Under the pieces are notes generated by a model that had not been told where the DNA came from, did no database searches, and saw only the letters and a list, made by a program, of their open reading frames with translations. Below are positions 50,139 to 59,403 of a DNA stretch of 64,000 bases, piece after piece. Position 1 is the stretch's first letter, and the number at the start of each line of letters is the position of its first letter. Origin of the DNA: GCA-002050365 sp964237235 (GTDB lineage Bacteria; Acidobacteriota; Blastocatellia; Pyrinomonadales; Pyrinomonadaceae); NCBI GenBank assembly GCA_964237235.1, contig CAXSGY010000001.1, positions 248,001 to 312,000 on the forward strand, read 5' to 3'. The position numbers and the translations under genes are program-made.

Positions 50139-51230
50139 TTACGCGTTTTTCGCTTTTCTCAAATCAATCGCGCGTCCATATTGCTTCGGCACATAATCAA
50201 TTTCCGCGCCAAGTTCACGCGCCGCCTGAAACGGAAAATACGGATCGCGCAAAAATTCACGCGCCATCAAAATCGCATCGGCTTCGCCTTTTTGCAAAAT
50301 TTCTTCAGCCTGTTTCGCGCCGGTAATTAAACCGACCGCGCCCGTCGGAATCGAAACTTGTCGGCGAATTTCCGCCGCAAACGAAACCTGATAATTCGGC
50401 TCGACGGGAATTTTCGCGTCCGAAACGTTGCCGCCGCTCGAACAATCAATTAAATCAATGCCGACTTTTTTCAACGCTTTGCAAAGCGCGATTGACTGCG
50501 CCAAATCCCAACCGTTTTCCGTCCAGTCGGTCGCTGAAATGCGTACGAAAACGGGCAGCTTTTGCGAAATCGTTCGACGAATTTCTTCGGCGGTTTCGAG
50601 CAAAAAACGCATTCGATTTTCCAAACTTCCGCCATATTCATCCGCGCGTTTATTTGAAAGCGGCGATAAAAATTCGTGAAACAAATAACCGTGCGCGGCG
50701 TGGATTTCGACGACTTCAAACCCGGCGGCAACGGCGCGTTTCGCCGCCATGACAAAATCGTTTTTGACCTTTTCAATGTCTGCCTTCGCCATCTCGCGCG
50801 GCATCGGATAATCGTCGGCAAATGCCAACGCCGACGGCGCGATTGTCTCCCAGCCGCCATTATTTTCGTCAATTTTCTTGCCGCCGTTCCAAGGCTCGCC
50901 CGTCGAAGTCTTGCGTCCGGCGTGAGCTAATTGGATTCCGGCAATCGCGCCGTTTTCCTTGATAAATTTCGTGATCTTTTTATAACTTTCGGCGTGCGCG
51001 TCCGACCAGATTCCGGCATCCGACGGCGAAATTCTGCCGTCGGGCGCAACGGCGGTCGCTTCCTGAATTACAAGTCCCGCGCCGCCGACCGCGCGGCTTC
51101 CCAAATGAACCAGATGCCAGTCGGTCGGCAAGCCGTCCGCGCTCGAATACTGGCACATCGGCGAAACCCAGAGACGGTTGCGAAATTCGATTTCGCGCAA
51201 TTTATATTTTTCAAACAATTTACTGCTCAT
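50139..51230 (-). CDS. NADH:flavin oxidoreductase, old yellow enzyme (YqjM-like)
   Basis: A 363-residue FMN ene-reductase. SPMCQYS carries the YqjM-type regulatory Cys, and QLAHAGRK, HAAHGYLFHEFLSP, NKRADEYGGSLENRMRF and LMAREFLRDPYFP follow. It reduces C=C bonds of enones and nitro compounds, a detoxifying role that fits its neighbours. The length is normal. Confidence 0.95.
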   Translation of the reverse strand: MSSKLFEKYKLREIEFRNRLWVSPMCQYSSADGLPTDWHLVHLGSRAVGGAGLVIQEATAVAPDGRISPSDAGIWSDAHAESYKKITKFIKENGAIAGIQLAHAGRKTSTGEPWNGGKKIDENNGGWETIAPSALAFADDYPMPREMAKADIEKVKNDFVMAAKRAVAAGFEVVEIHAAHGYLFHEFLSPLSNKRADEYGGSLENRMRFLLETAEEIRRTISQKLPVFVRISATDWTENGWDLAQSIALCKALKKVGIDLIDCSSGGNVSDAKIPVEPNYQVSFAAEIRRQVSIPTGAVGLITGAKQAEEILQKGEADAILMAREFLRDPYFPFQAARELGAEIDYVPKQYGRAIDLRKAKNA

Positions 51231-51289
51231 AACTTCCCTTTGCTCGATAAACTTAACCCGAAATTCAAAATCCGAAATTCAAAATCGAA

Positions 51290-52189
51290 CTACGTCATTT
51301 GTTTCCAGTCATCGCCGCCGGCTTCCCGCCATCTTTCACGAATCGCTTCAAATTCTTCGTTTGGCAAATTTCCTTCGGCGACGTATTTCGCGTTTTCCTG
51401 CCAGCGTTTCGGTTTTGTCGTGCCGACGATCATCGTGTCAATGCCGGAAATCGAAAGCGTGAAACGCAGCGCGGTTGCCGTCGCCGCTTCGAGATGTTTA
51501 TTCAAAAAATCAAATTTCAATTTTTGAATTCGCTCCCAGTATTCGTGATGATACGAATCTTTCGGTTTCTCCGAATTTCTCCAGACGGCGTTGGCAATCG
51601 GACGTTTGGCGATAACGCCCAAATTCTTTTCGACGGCGAGCGGAATATTGCCGTCAATCGGCGATTGGTCGGCGATGGAAACCGACGTTTGCAGGCTGTC
51701 AAAAACATTCATTTCAATTGCCGCCCGCGCGTCTTCGTTGTCGCCCGAATAACCGATGTAGCGCGTGTAACCTTTTTCCTGCGCTCTTTGAAGTCCTTCA
51801 ATCGCGTCGCCGCGCTTTAAGATTTCGCTGTCGCAACTGTGCAGCTGCGCGAGGTCGAGATAATCGGTTTTTAAATTTCTCAGAGACGTTTCAATCGTTT
51901 CCAAAATCCCCTTTTTCGACCAGTCAAAACGCGTAAACGCATCGAGCGCGCCGCATTTGGTCAACAGATAAAAATCCTTGCGCCGCCTTGAAACCGCTTC
52001 GCCGATTAATTTTTCGCTCGTTTTATAAGCCGCCGCCGTGTCAATCACATTCAGTCCGGCATCGAGCGCGGAGTTTAATAATTCATTAACGTCTTCCTGC
52101 GTCTGGTTCGGGTTATAGCCGATTTCCGCGCCGCCGAAGCCAAGCACAGAAAATTCCATATCAGTTTTGCCGAATTTTCTCTTTTCCAT
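51290..52189 (-). CDS. Aldo/keto reductase
   Basis: A 299-residue AKR. LGFGGAEIGYNPN, NVIDTAAAYKTSEKLIG (Asp, Tyr), LLTKCG (Lys) and LAQLHSCD (His) give the catalytic tetrad. It is shorter than the AKR at 42983 and of a different subgroup. The C-terminal IDTMIVGTTKPKRWQEN binds the cofactor. A two-base gap separates its start from the stop of the upstream small membrane protein. Confidence 0.92.
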   Translation of the reverse strand: MEKRKFGKTDMEFSVLGFGGAEIGYNPNQTQEDVNELLNSALDAGLNVIDTAAAYKTSEKLIGEAVSRRRKDFYLLTKCGALDAFTRFDWSKKGILETIETSLRNLKTDYLDLAQLHSCDSEILKRGDAIEGLQRAQEKGYTRYIGYSGDNEDARAAIEMNVFDSLQTSVSIADQSPIDGNIPLAVEKNLGVIAKRPIANAVWRNSEKPKDSYHHEYWERIQKLKFDFLNKHLEAATATALRFTLSISGIDTMIVGTTKPKRWQENAKYVAEGNLPNEEFEAIRERWREAGGDDWKQMT

Positions 52190-52191
52190 TT

Positions 52192-52686
52192 TTAAATAAT
52201 TGTTAACTGAAAATCATTGCCAGATAGTCCAGTAAAATATTGATTGCTTAATCTGAATAATATGAAGAATTGATCTTCATTTGCCGTGCCGGAATTAAAC
52301 AGCTCAACTTTTTTATTATCCAATGTTTTCACATACGCAAAATATTCTTCGCTTCTTCCGACCCGTCTCTTTTCAAACTCTACTGTCTCGGCTAAAGCAT
52401 CAAATTTGTAAATTTGATGCTTAGTATTTAATTTAAAGAAACCTTTATGGTTAAGGATTAATTCTCTGGTTTTCCTATTTATAAATATTTCATTGTTCGT
52501 TGCTGCCAATAAGCTGATAAGAACGAAAGCGATTGATAAAGCTCCTAAAATCCCGACAACAATTCCATCAAAACTAAAAGCATTCCACGTCCAAATCAAA
52601 ACAAATAATAGAACTATTAAAATCCATAACTTACTTGAACTTTCCCGGATTATTAATTTGTCTTCTATTTCTTCAAAATTTAACAA
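52192..52686 (-). CDS. Small membrane protein of unknown function, AT-rich
   Basis: A 164-residue protein with two hydrophobic helices (about 20-37 and 42-62) followed by a soluble domain (KTRELILNHKGFFKLNTKHQ and later) resembling a bacterial PH-like domain only loosely. Codon use is AT-rich compared with its neighbours. I do not recognise the family. It is two bases upstream of the AKR gene and probably co-transcribed. Confidence 0.65.
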   Translation of the reverse strand: MLNFEEIEDKLIIRESSSKLWILIVLLFVLIWTWNAFSFDGIVVGILGALSIAFVLISLLAATNNEIFINRKTRELILNHKGFFKLNTKHQIYKFDALAETVEFEKRRVGRSEEYFAYVKTLDNKKVELFNSGTANEDQFFILFRLSNQYFTGLSGNDFQLTII

Positions 52687-52775
52687 ACAAATTATTTCCT
52701 ATTTCTGGTCTAATTATTTGTAATTATCACGATTTATTCTCTTCGCAAATTTAAGTCGGCAACGGCAATAAAATC

Positions 52776-52803
52776 TGCGTTTGTCTGCGAAAATCTGCGG
52801 TTA
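52776..52803. repeat. ATCTGCG-type repeat fragment
   Basis: A single arm of the CGCAGAT family (ATCTGCGTTTGTCTGCG, then ATCTGCGGTTAA) without a matching inverse nearby. It lies next to the thioesterase stop. Confidence 0.7.
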
Positions 52804-52809
52804 ATTTCC

Positions 52810-53289
52810 TCACAAATCGAAAATAAAACAGGTCGTCGTCCCGTGCGCGTAAAGTTTGCCGTTTGCGTCAATTAATCTGCCTTCGGCGGAAGCGATTTGT
52901 CTGCCGACATTGACAATTTCGCCAACGGCTTTGAGCGTTCCGGTTCGTTCAAAAATCGGACGCACGAAATTGACTTTTATCTCAACGCTCGTCGAACCTT
53001 TGCCCGCATCCAAAGTCGAATGAATCGCGCACGCCATCGCCGAATCGAGCAGCGTCGTGATAAATCCGCCGTGAATCGTGCCGAGCGGATTGTAGAATTT
53101 CGGATGCGGTTTACCTTCAAAAACAGCGCGACCGTCGCCGATTTCGTTCAGCAAAAACTCAAAACTTTCGCCAATCGGCGGCGCGGGCAGTTCACGCGCA
53201 ATCATTTTTCGGAATATATCGAGCGGCTTTTCCTGCCGCCAAATTTCCATCGATATCAAACCGTAATTAACTGGTGCCAATTCGCTCAT
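52810..53289 (-). CDS. PaaI-family hotdog thioesterase
   Basis: A 159-residue acyl-CoA thioesterase of the hotdog fold. The PaaI signature is FYNPLGTIHGGFITTLLDSAMACAI with catalytic-type His/Gly and Asp, then VEIKVNFVRPI. It overlaps the glutathione peroxidase gene by one base (TAATG), so the two are coupled. The acyl substrate is unknown. Confidence 0.92.
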   Translation of the reverse strand: MSELAPVNYGLISMEIWRQEKPLDIFRKMIARELPAPPIGESFEFLLNEIGDGRAVFEGKPHPKFYNPLGTIHGGFITTLLDSAMACAIHSTLDAGKGSTSVEIKVNFVRPIFERTGTLKAVGEIVNVGRQIASAEGRLIDANGKLYAHGTTTCFIFDL

Positions 53290-53840
53290 TATTTACTTAA
53301 TTCCACCTCGATTTTTTTCGTCAAACGCGCGTCGTCGGGTTTTACGTCCGGCGCGATGCGCGAAACGACCACGCCGTTTTTGCCGACTAAAAATTTTTCA
53401 AAATTCCACAAAACATCGCTTTCGTTCAAATGCTTATGTCCGTATTTAATCAAGCCGTTCAGCCATCCGTCGCCGTTGCTGACATCGGTTTCCGGCTGCG
53501 CGTCAATCAGAAATTGATACAGCGGATGCCGTTCGTCACCGTTGATGTGAATTTTTGAAAAAAGCGGAAATTTCACGTCGTAATTCGTCGAACAAAAATC
53601 CTTGATTTCCGATTCGGAAAGCGGTTCCTGTCCCATAAAATCGTTCGACGGAAAACCTAAAATTTCAAAGCCCTCGTCGCCGTAATTTTCGTAAAGTTTT
53701 TCCAAGCCTTCATATTGCGGCGTTAATCCGCATTTCGACGCGACGTTGACGACGAGCAAAACTTTGTTTTTGTATTCGCTCAAATCTGCTTCTTCGCCGT
53801 CAATGGTTTTTACCGGAATTTCATAAATTTCGTCTGCCAT
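53289..53840 (-). CDS. Glutathione peroxidase family protein
   Basis: A 183-residue thiol peroxidase. NVASKCGLTPQYEGLEKLY carries the peroxidatic Cys (not selenocysteine), LGFPSNDFMGQEP the Gln and WNFEKFLV the Trp/Asn of the catalytic tetrad. A Cys in FCSTNYDV may be the resolving one, which suggests thioredoxin as the reductant. About 12 extra residues lie before WNFEKF. It precedes and overlaps the thioesterase gene. Confidence 0.95.
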   Translation of the reverse strand: MADEIYEIPVKTIDGEEADLSEYKNKVLLVVNVASKCGLTPQYEGLEKLYENYGDEGFEILGFPSNDFMGQEPLSESEIKDFCSTNYDVKFPLFSKIHINGDERHPLYQFLIDAQPETDVSNGDGWLNGLIKYGHKHLNESDVLWNFEKFLVGKNGVVVSRIAPDVKPDDARLTKKIEVELSK

Positions 53841-53854
53841 ACTTTTCTCCCGTT

Positions 53855-54874
53855 TTAATTATTTGATAATTTATTTTCCACCGTCTTTTGAAATTTTTCG
53901 GCTTCGTCAACGGCTAAGTAAATTGTTTTGAAGTTTTTCTCGATACCGTAAAATCCGGTAAAAATTGCATCTTCGCGCAAAATTATTCTGACGTTCGGCG
54001 CGGTCAATTTGCCCGCCGCGACCGCCTTTAACGCGCCCGCCGATTTTTCAAAATCCCGGTTGAAGGCTTCGATTTTTTCAATCTTTTCGTATTCGATTTT
54101 CGCGTCGCCGATAATGCCGCAGCGAACGAAAATTTCGTTCGCGCCGAGCGCAATCGGACGCAGCAGAACGGCTTTGAGATGCGCGAAAATCTGAAAAACG
54201 AAATAGACGCTCAAAGCGGTTAAAATCCAGGCGGCGGCAATTAAATTCTGACTCATCAACACGAAATGAATAACGATTGTTTCCGCCAAAACCAGAAAAA
54301 TAAAAATCGAAAGCAGCGCGGCGATTCCTTTTTCACGATGATAGGAAAACGAATTTTCACGCGGCGCGGCTTTTCGCCATTTGAAAAAAGCGTAATAAAA
54401 AACGCCGATTTCAAAAGCCAACGCTTTTCCCAAAACTGGCGAAGGAAATTCGGCGGCGAGCGTTTCGCGTAGATTTTCCATCTGGTCGAAACCTTTGTTT
54501 TTGAGCGATTGATAAGTTTTTCGCGCCTTAAAAATCGTATAGCCCGCAAAACTCAAAACGCCGAATTCGAGCATCGGGAAAACAACGATTTTCAAAATTT
54601 TCAAGACAAAAGTTTCCGACGGCACAAGCCACGCGGCGAAAAACAAACCGAAAACAAAAACCGGAATCGCCGCCAATTTCGAGACAGAAGTTCGGCGGAT
54701 AAAAAACAAATACGCGAGCGGCAAACTGAGCGTCAAATCAACGACGACGGCGTTGGCAATCTGCGGGCGTTCGATCAGCGCGGTGCGCGAAATAAAAAGC
54801 ATTGTCATCACGATGGCAAATAAAAAAATCGCCTTCGTCGCGTTCGCCAAAAACCGGAAATTTATCGCATTCAT
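53855..54874 (-). CDS. Polytopic membrane protein of unknown function
   Basis: A 339-residue protein with about seven hydrophobic segments through residue ~240 and a soluble C-terminal domain of ~90 residues (KIEYEKIEKIEAF and later). I recognise no family. It lies 14 bases upstream of the glutathione peroxidase gene and probably begins that transcript. Confidence 0.72.
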   Translation of the reverse strand: MNAINFRFLANATKAIFLFAIVMTMLFISRTALIERPQIANAVVVDLTLSLPLAYLFFIRRTSVSKLAAIPVFVFGLFFAAWLVPSETFVLKILKIVVFPMLEFGVLSFAGYTIFKARKTYQSLKNKGFDQMENLRETLAAEFPSPVLGKALAFEIGVFYYAFFKWRKAAPRENSFSYHREKGIAALLSIFIFLVLAETIVIHFVLMSQNLIAAAWILTALSVYFVFQIFAHLKAVLLRPIALGANEIFVRCGIIGDAKIEYEKIEKIEAFNRDFEKSAGALKAVAAGKLTAPNVRIILREDAIFTGFYGIEKNFKTIYLAVDEAEKFQKTVENKLSNN

Positions 54875-54950
54875 TTTTCACCTCCGACGCTTGTGTCCGA
54901 CGCGCCGGTTTCAACGTTTTCGATTCGTTTGGCTCGTTTTCATTTTCTTT

Positions 54951-56003
54951 CTACGCCGCGCCGAGCGATTTAATATCAATCACGAAACGATAGCGCACAT
55001 CGCCTTTAATCGTGCGTTCATAGGCGTTTTCGATGTCTTGAATGTTAATCATTTCGATGTCGGACGTAATGCCTTTTTCCGCGCAGAAATCGAGCATTTC
55101 CTGCGTTTCCTGAATGCCGCCGATGCCCGAACCGGCGAGCGAGCGATTGTTGACGATCAAAGAAAAAGCGTGAACTGCCGCGGGTTTTTCCGGCGCGCCG
55201 ACCAGACACAGCGTGCCGTTTAATTTCAAACAATTTAAATAAACGCTCAAATCGTGATCGGCGGAAACGCAGTCGAGAATAAAATCGAACTGCCTGGCGA
55301 GCGATTTCATCGTTTCCGCTTCTTTTGAAACGACGAAATGGTGCGCGCCCAATTTTTTCGCGTCCGCTTCCTTCGACGGCGAAGTCGAAAAAACCGTCAC
55401 ATCCGCGCCCATCGCCGCGGCGAATTTTACGCCCATATGTCCGAGTCCGCCAAGCCCGACGATGCCGACTTTACTTTTTTCGCCGACGTTAAATTTTCTG
55501 AGCGGCGAATACGTCGTAATGCCCGCGCACAAAAGCGGCGCGATGGCGGCGAGATTTTCCGTATCGGAAATTTTCAGCGCGTAGTTTTCCTTGACGACGA
55601 TCTGATTTGAATAGCCGCCGAAAGTCGGCGTTTTTTTGTCCATCTCGGTCGAGTTATAAGTTTGCGCGCAATGCACCTGACAAAATTGTTCGACATCCGC
55701 CTGGCAGTTTTCGCACGTTCCGCACGAATCAACGAAACAGCCGACACCGGCAAAATCGCCCTCCTTAAATTTCGTTACATTCGCGCCGACGCGGGCGACG
55801 CGCCCGACGATTTCGTGACCGGGAACCATCGGAAAAGTCGAATTTCCCCATTCGTTTCTCGACTGATGAATGTCCGTATGACACACGCCGCAAAACTCGA
55901 TTTCGATTAAAATATCGTTCGCGCCGACCTCGCGGCGTTCAAATTGAAACGGCTCAAATTTCGCATCCGCCGCCTGTGTCGCATAACCTTTTGTTTGTAG
56001 CAT
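54951..56003 (-). CDS. Zinc-dependent alcohol dehydrogenase (YahK/AdhA-like)
   Basis: A 350-residue NADP-preferring MDR alcohol/aldehyde reductase. Catalytic zinc residues are in CGVCHTDIHQ and GHEIVGRV; the structural zinc Cys are in DSCGTCENCQADVEQFC. GIVGLGGLGHMGVKFA binds the cofactor. The group (cinnamyl-alcohol dehydrogenase-like) reduces a broad range of aldehydes. Confidence 0.95.
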   Translation of the reverse strand: MLQTKGYATQAADAKFEPFQFERREVGANDILIEIEFCGVCHTDIHQSRNEWGNSTFPMVPGHEIVGRVARVGANVTKFKEGDFAGVGCFVDSCGTCENCQADVEQFCQVHCAQTYNSTEMDKKTPTFGGYSNQIVVKENYALKISDTENLAAIAPLLCAGITTYSPLRKFNVGEKSKVGIVGLGGLGHMGVKFAAAMGADVTVFSTSPSKEADAKKLGAHHFVVSKEAETMKSLARQFDFILDCVSADHDLSVYLNCLKLNGTLCLVGAPEKPAAVHAFSLIVNNRSLAGSGIGGIQETQEMLDFCAEKGITSDIEMINIQDIENAYERTIKGDVRYRFVIDIKSLGAA

Positions 56004-56080
56004 TTATCTCCTCTTTGATTTTTTCGTCTGAAGTTTTTCAGATTAAATCTAATTTTTCGTCTTCGGTTCAGCTTTAATTT

Positions 56081-56935
56081 TTATTTCAATTTTTCACGCA
56101 TAAAATCTTCGAGCGTAATTTTTCCGGCAAGCTGATTGTCGGTTTCAAATTTGGTATGTCCGGCATTAATTCCGTCGAACATTTCCGCCAGCGATTCGGC
56201 GTTTTTCGGCGAATTTTGATGGCTTAAAATTCCGACCCACTGCTCGCGCGGAACGGCGACGGCTTTGACTTCTCTGCCCAAAACTTTGCTGATCGCTTCG
56301 GCGGTTTCTTCGGGCGAAGTCCAAAATCCGGCGAGTTCTTTGATTTCTTTGCCCGTCGTTTTTTCCTGCATCGCTTCGGCGGCGACGCGCCCGATGTCGG
56401 CGGCGGCAACCTGCGGAACTTTGCGGTCGAGCGGCTCGAAAAAACCCGGCAAAACCCCTTCGGTTTTCGCCGCGTCCAAAACCGCGTCCCAGTTTTCCAT
56501 AAAACTTCCGGCGCGGACAAAAGTGATCGGAACATCCGAATTTTCAAACGCTTTTTCGAGCAGATGCGTCGTCAAAATATTGCCCGTGCCGCTCGAAAGC
56601 TGTGCGCCGAACGATGAAAGCGCGACGATTTTTTCAAGCGACGAATTTGCAATTGCCGTCTGAAAAGCCTTAATAACTTTGTCGGTTTCAACAAATTGAT
56701 CTTCTGCTTGATACGACGGCGGATTCATTAAATACAAAACCGTCGCGCCTTTTAACGCTTCGGTCAAAGCGTCCGCGTTTTGCAAATCGGCGATTGCGAC
56801 TTCCGCGCCCAAACTTTTGAAACTCGCGCCTTTTTCTTCACTGCGAACAATCACGCGCACCGGCAAACCTTTGTCCAATAATGTTTTAGCGACCGCCGAA
56901 CCAGTGTGTCCCGTCGCACCTGAAACTACATACAT
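56081..56935 (-). CDS. NmrA-like NAD(P)-binding protein (quinone oxidoreductase 2-like)
   Basis: A 284-residue atypical SDR. VSGATGHTGSAVAKTLL is the Rossmann motif, VRVIVRSEEKG suggests NADPH binding and VALSSFGAQ follows beta-4. It resembles E. coli QorB or NmrA-type sensors; the catalytic Tyr/Lys pair is not conserved, so it may sense rather than convert. It lies 17 bases from the O-methyltransferase gene. Confidence 0.88.
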   Translation of the reverse strand: MYVVSGATGHTGSAVAKTLLDKGLPVRVIVRSEEKGASFKSLGAEVAIADLQNADALTEALKGATVLYLMNPPSYQAEDQFVETDKVIKAFQTAIANSSLEKIVALSSFGAQLSSGTGNILTTHLLEKAFENSDVPITFVRAGSFMENWDAVLDAAKTEGVLPGFFEPLDRKVPQVAAADIGRVAAEAMQEKTTGKEIKELAGFWTSPEETAEAISKVLGREVKAVAVPREQWVGILSHQNSPKNAESLAEMFDGINAGHTKFETDNQLAGKITLEDFMREKLK

Positions 56936-56952
56936 AAATTTTGCTTCCCTTT

Positions 56953-57600
56953 TTAATCTCTTTCTTTTCTAACCACCATCAGACCGTCGCGCACCGCCAG
57001 AAGAATATTGGAAACGCGATTATCGGCTTGAATTTTTTTATTGAATTCGCGCAAAGCGACGGTGTTTTCGTCGCCGTGTTCCGCGTCTAAAACTTTGCCG
57101 CCGCGCAGCACATTATCGGCGATAATAATTCCGCCGACGCGCAGTTTCGGAAAAACCAAATCGTAATATTTCGCATACGCCGGCTTGTCGGCATCTATAA
57201 AAACCAGATCGAAAGTTTCGTTCAAATTCGGAATGATTTCCGAAGCGTTGCCGAGACGACTTTCGATTTTTGAAAACTCGCTCGTTCGCGCCCAAAAGCC
57301 TTTGGCGATTTCGTTCGTTTCCGGTTCGATGTCGAGCGTGATAATTTTGCCGTCGTCCGTTAAACCTTCCGCCAGACAAAGCGCGGAATAGCCCATAAAA
57401 GTTCCGATTTCCAAAATGCGGCGCGGGCGAATCATCTGCGCGAACATTGCCAGCAGACGACCTTGATAAAAGCCCGAAAGCATCGTTTTATCGGCGCGTT
57501 CCGCATCGGTTTTTTCGCGCAGCTCACGCAAAATTTCGCCTTCTTCGGAAGTAAAATTTTCCGCGTAATCCTGGATGTTTTTATCTATCACAAAAGTCAA
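56953..57600 (-). CDS. Class I SAM-dependent O-methyltransferase
   Basis: A 215-residue methyltransferase of the caffeoyl-CoA/catechol type. ILEIGTFMGYSALCLAEGL binds SAM, IITLDIEPE holds the acidic residue, DLVFIDADKPAY the metal-binding Asp and IIADNVLRGG the second metal site. The likely start is TTG at 57600 or GTG at 57591; the former overlaps the TGA of the DUF3303 frame, implying coupled translation. It could methylate catechols. Confidence 0.93.
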   Translation of the reverse strand: MTFVIDKNIQDYAENFTSEEGEILRELREKTDAERADKTMLSGFYQGRLLAMFAQMIRPRRILEIGTFMGYSALCLAEGLTDDGKIITLDIEPETNEIAKGFWARTSEFSKIESRLGNASEIIPNLNETFDLVFIDADKPAYAKYYDLVFPKLRVGGIIIADNVLRGGKVLDAEHGDENTVALREFNKKIQADNRVSNILLAVRDGLMVVRKERD

Positions 57601-57863
57601 AGCCGTTCGGCTATTTTCGCCGCCGCCTCGTTCGAGGTCATTACGGGAAAGATTTCAAAATCAACAATGTCCGCCCAATTTGCCGTTTATTCTTCAATTA
57701 AATTTTCATTTTCCGCTTCCATTAACTGAAAGCATTTTTCAAACTTCTCATCAACCCAACCCGCAACATAATTCAACCCGGCGGGCGCAAGTCTGCCTTT
57801 ATCCGGAAAACGCCGGTAAATAAAAGCCGCGCCGGTAAAATTTTCAATTACCATAAACAGCAT
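57597..57863 (-). pseudogene. DUF3303 gene interrupted by an in-frame stop
   Basis: The frame begins MLFMVIENFTGAAFIYRRF at 57863 and carries the DUF3303 core (GLNYVAGWVDEKFEKCFQLM). A TAA at 57687-57689 (codon 59) stops it where relatives have a Trp. The same frame then continues to TANWADIVDFEIFPVMTSNE and ends at TGA 57597-57599. Only one codon is broken, so the lesion is recent, a sequencing error or a readthrough site. Confidence 0.75.
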
Positions 57864-57873
57864 AAATTTGGAT

Positions 57874-58242
57874 TTAGGAAACGCCGTCAACCTTCGATTC
57901 AAAACGCAGGCTGATAAGCTCGTTTTCCTGATCGGTGATTTGCAGCGCGTCTTCGCTGCCGTCGGTGTCGTATTGAACGGCGATGCCGACGACGTTGGTG
58001 ATCGTATCGTGCATTTTTTCCGCGTCCGCTTTCGAGCGGTCAATGCGGACGACGACGACATCGTTCGCGTCGCCGTTTTTGTTCATTTGTGCGGCTTCAA
58101 AATGCGCTTCCGAGCGTTCTTCTTCGGTGTTGCCGCCGCGCCGGAAAACGTCGAAACGCGCGCGGCGGTTATTGTTTCTCATCGAGAAATCCTCTAAAAA
58201 TTTTTCCCAATTTTTCGGTTCGATTTGTTTGATTTCACTCAT
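57874..58242 (-). CDS. DUF5335-like small protein
   Basis: A 122-residue soluble protein. IEPKNWEKFLEDFSMRNNNRRARFDVF at the start and the closing ALQITDQENELISLRFESKVDG resemble DUF5335-type proteins; the assignment is moderate. It ends 10 bases before the DUF3303 start and follows an MDR gene by 26 bases, so they likely share a transcript. Confidence 0.7.
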   Translation of the reverse strand: MSEIKQIEPKNWEKFLEDFSMRNNNRRARFDVFRRGGNTEEERSEAHFEAAQMNKNGDANDVVVVRIDRSKADAEKMHDTITNVVGIAVQYDTDGSEDALQITDQENELISLRFESKVDGVS

Positions 58243-58268
58243 AATTTTTTCTTTTTCAATGTTGATTT

Positions 58269-59279
58269 TCAGGCAATCTTCACGACGATTTTGCCGAAGT
58301 GCGCGCCGCTTTCCATATATTTGAGCGCGTCTTTGACTTCATCAAAACCGAAGGTTCGATCTATGATCGGCTTCAGATGAGTATGCTGGCAGAAAACGCG
58401 GTTCATATCTTCAAACATCTGGCGCGAGCCGACAAAGATGCCTTGCAGACGAACCGACTTCATTAAAACCGGAGTCGGATTGAAATCGCCCTGCCCGGAC
58501 AAAACGCCGATAACGGCGACGTGTCCGCCGGTTTTGACGGCGTTGACCGATTTTTGCATCGTTCCCGCGCCGCCGACTTCGACAATCGTGTCAACGCCGC
58601 GCTTTTCGGTTAATTCCAAAACCCGTTTGTCCCAATCCGTCGTCGTTTTATAGTTGATAAAATCGGTCGCGCCTAATTCTCCGGCGCGTTTTAATTTATC
58701 GTCGCTCGACGAAGTAATAATGATCCGGCAGCCGAGAACGCTCGCCAATTGCAAAGCGAAAATCGAAACGCCGCCCGTGCCTTGCAGCAAAATCGTGTCG
58801 TCGGGTTTGATGCCGCACGACTCGTAAAGCGCGTGAAACGCCGTTACCGCCGCGCACGGCAGCGTCGCCGCTTCTTCAAAAGAAAAATGGTCGGGAATGC
58901 AAACCAAACCGTTTTGGTCGAACGTGCCGAATTCGCGCAAAACGCCGTCCAAATCGCCGCCGAGCGCGGTGCGCCCTTTATTCGCGTCAATCGCGCCGTC
59001 AATCCAGCCCTGCATAAAAATCGGCATCACGCGGTCGCCGATTTTAAATTTCGTCGCGCCGTCGCCAATTTCGACGACTTCGCCCGCGCCGTCGGAAAAC
59101 GGCACGAGCGGACGCTTCAGGCGCGGATTATATGCGCCTTTAATCATCATCAAATCACGGTAATTCAAAGACGCGGCGTGAAATTTTACTTTGACTTCAT
59201 TCGCCTTCGGCGACGGTTCATCGCGCTCGGCGAGCGTCAAATTTTCTACGCCGAATTCGTTTATTTCGTATGCCTTCAT
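58269..59279 (-). CDS. Zinc-free MDR alcohol dehydrogenase-like oxidoreductase
   Basis: A 336-residue MDR protein. FHAASLNYRDLMMIKGAY, PFSDGAGEVVEIG, GTGGVSIFALQLASVLG (cofactor) and VDTIVEVGGAG are visible. The catalytic zinc cysteines are absent. It is the fourth MDR gene of the island and closest to the yeast-type NAD(P)-dependent 'YogA/AdhP-like' group. Substrate unknown. Confidence 0.92.
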   Translation of the reverse strand: MKAYEINEFGVENLTLAERDEPSPKANEVKVKFHAASLNYRDLMMIKGAYNPRLKRPLVPFSDGAGEVVEIGDGATKFKIGDRVMPIFMQGWIDGAIDANKGRTALGGDLDGVLREFGTFDQNGLVCIPDHFSFEEAATLPCAAVTAFHALYESCGIKPDDTILLQGTGGVSIFALQLASVLGCRIIITSSSDDKLKRAGELGATDFINYKTTTDWDKRVLELTEKRGVDTIVEVGGAGTMQKSVNAVKTGGHVAVIGVLSGQGDFNPTPVLMKSVRLQGIFVGSRQMFEDMNRVFCQHTHLKPIIDRTFGFDEVKDALKYMESGAHFGKIVVKIA

Positions 59280-59289
59280 AATTCTTAAA

Positions 59290-59400
59290 GTTTAAAAGTG
59301 AAAAAGCAGAAATGTGAAAAAGTCGGTGCGACGAAAATTGACGTTTTTGTTTCGAATAAAACTTTTAAACTTTTTCACATTTCCGCTTTTTCACTCTTTC
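59290..59400. repeat. Hairpin of GTGAAAAAG units
   Basis: AAAGTGAAAAAGCAGAAATG on the left and CATTTCCGCTTTTTCACTCT on the right are inverted around about 50 bases. It occupies the gap between the YceI stop and the MDR start. Confidence 0.85.
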
Positions 59401-59403
59401 ATA

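Noticed and set aside
57864..58061. N-terminal extension of the DUF3303 frame
   Set aside because: Ser/Thr/Arg-rich and antisense-like; it is an alternate frame of the DUF5335-like gene.
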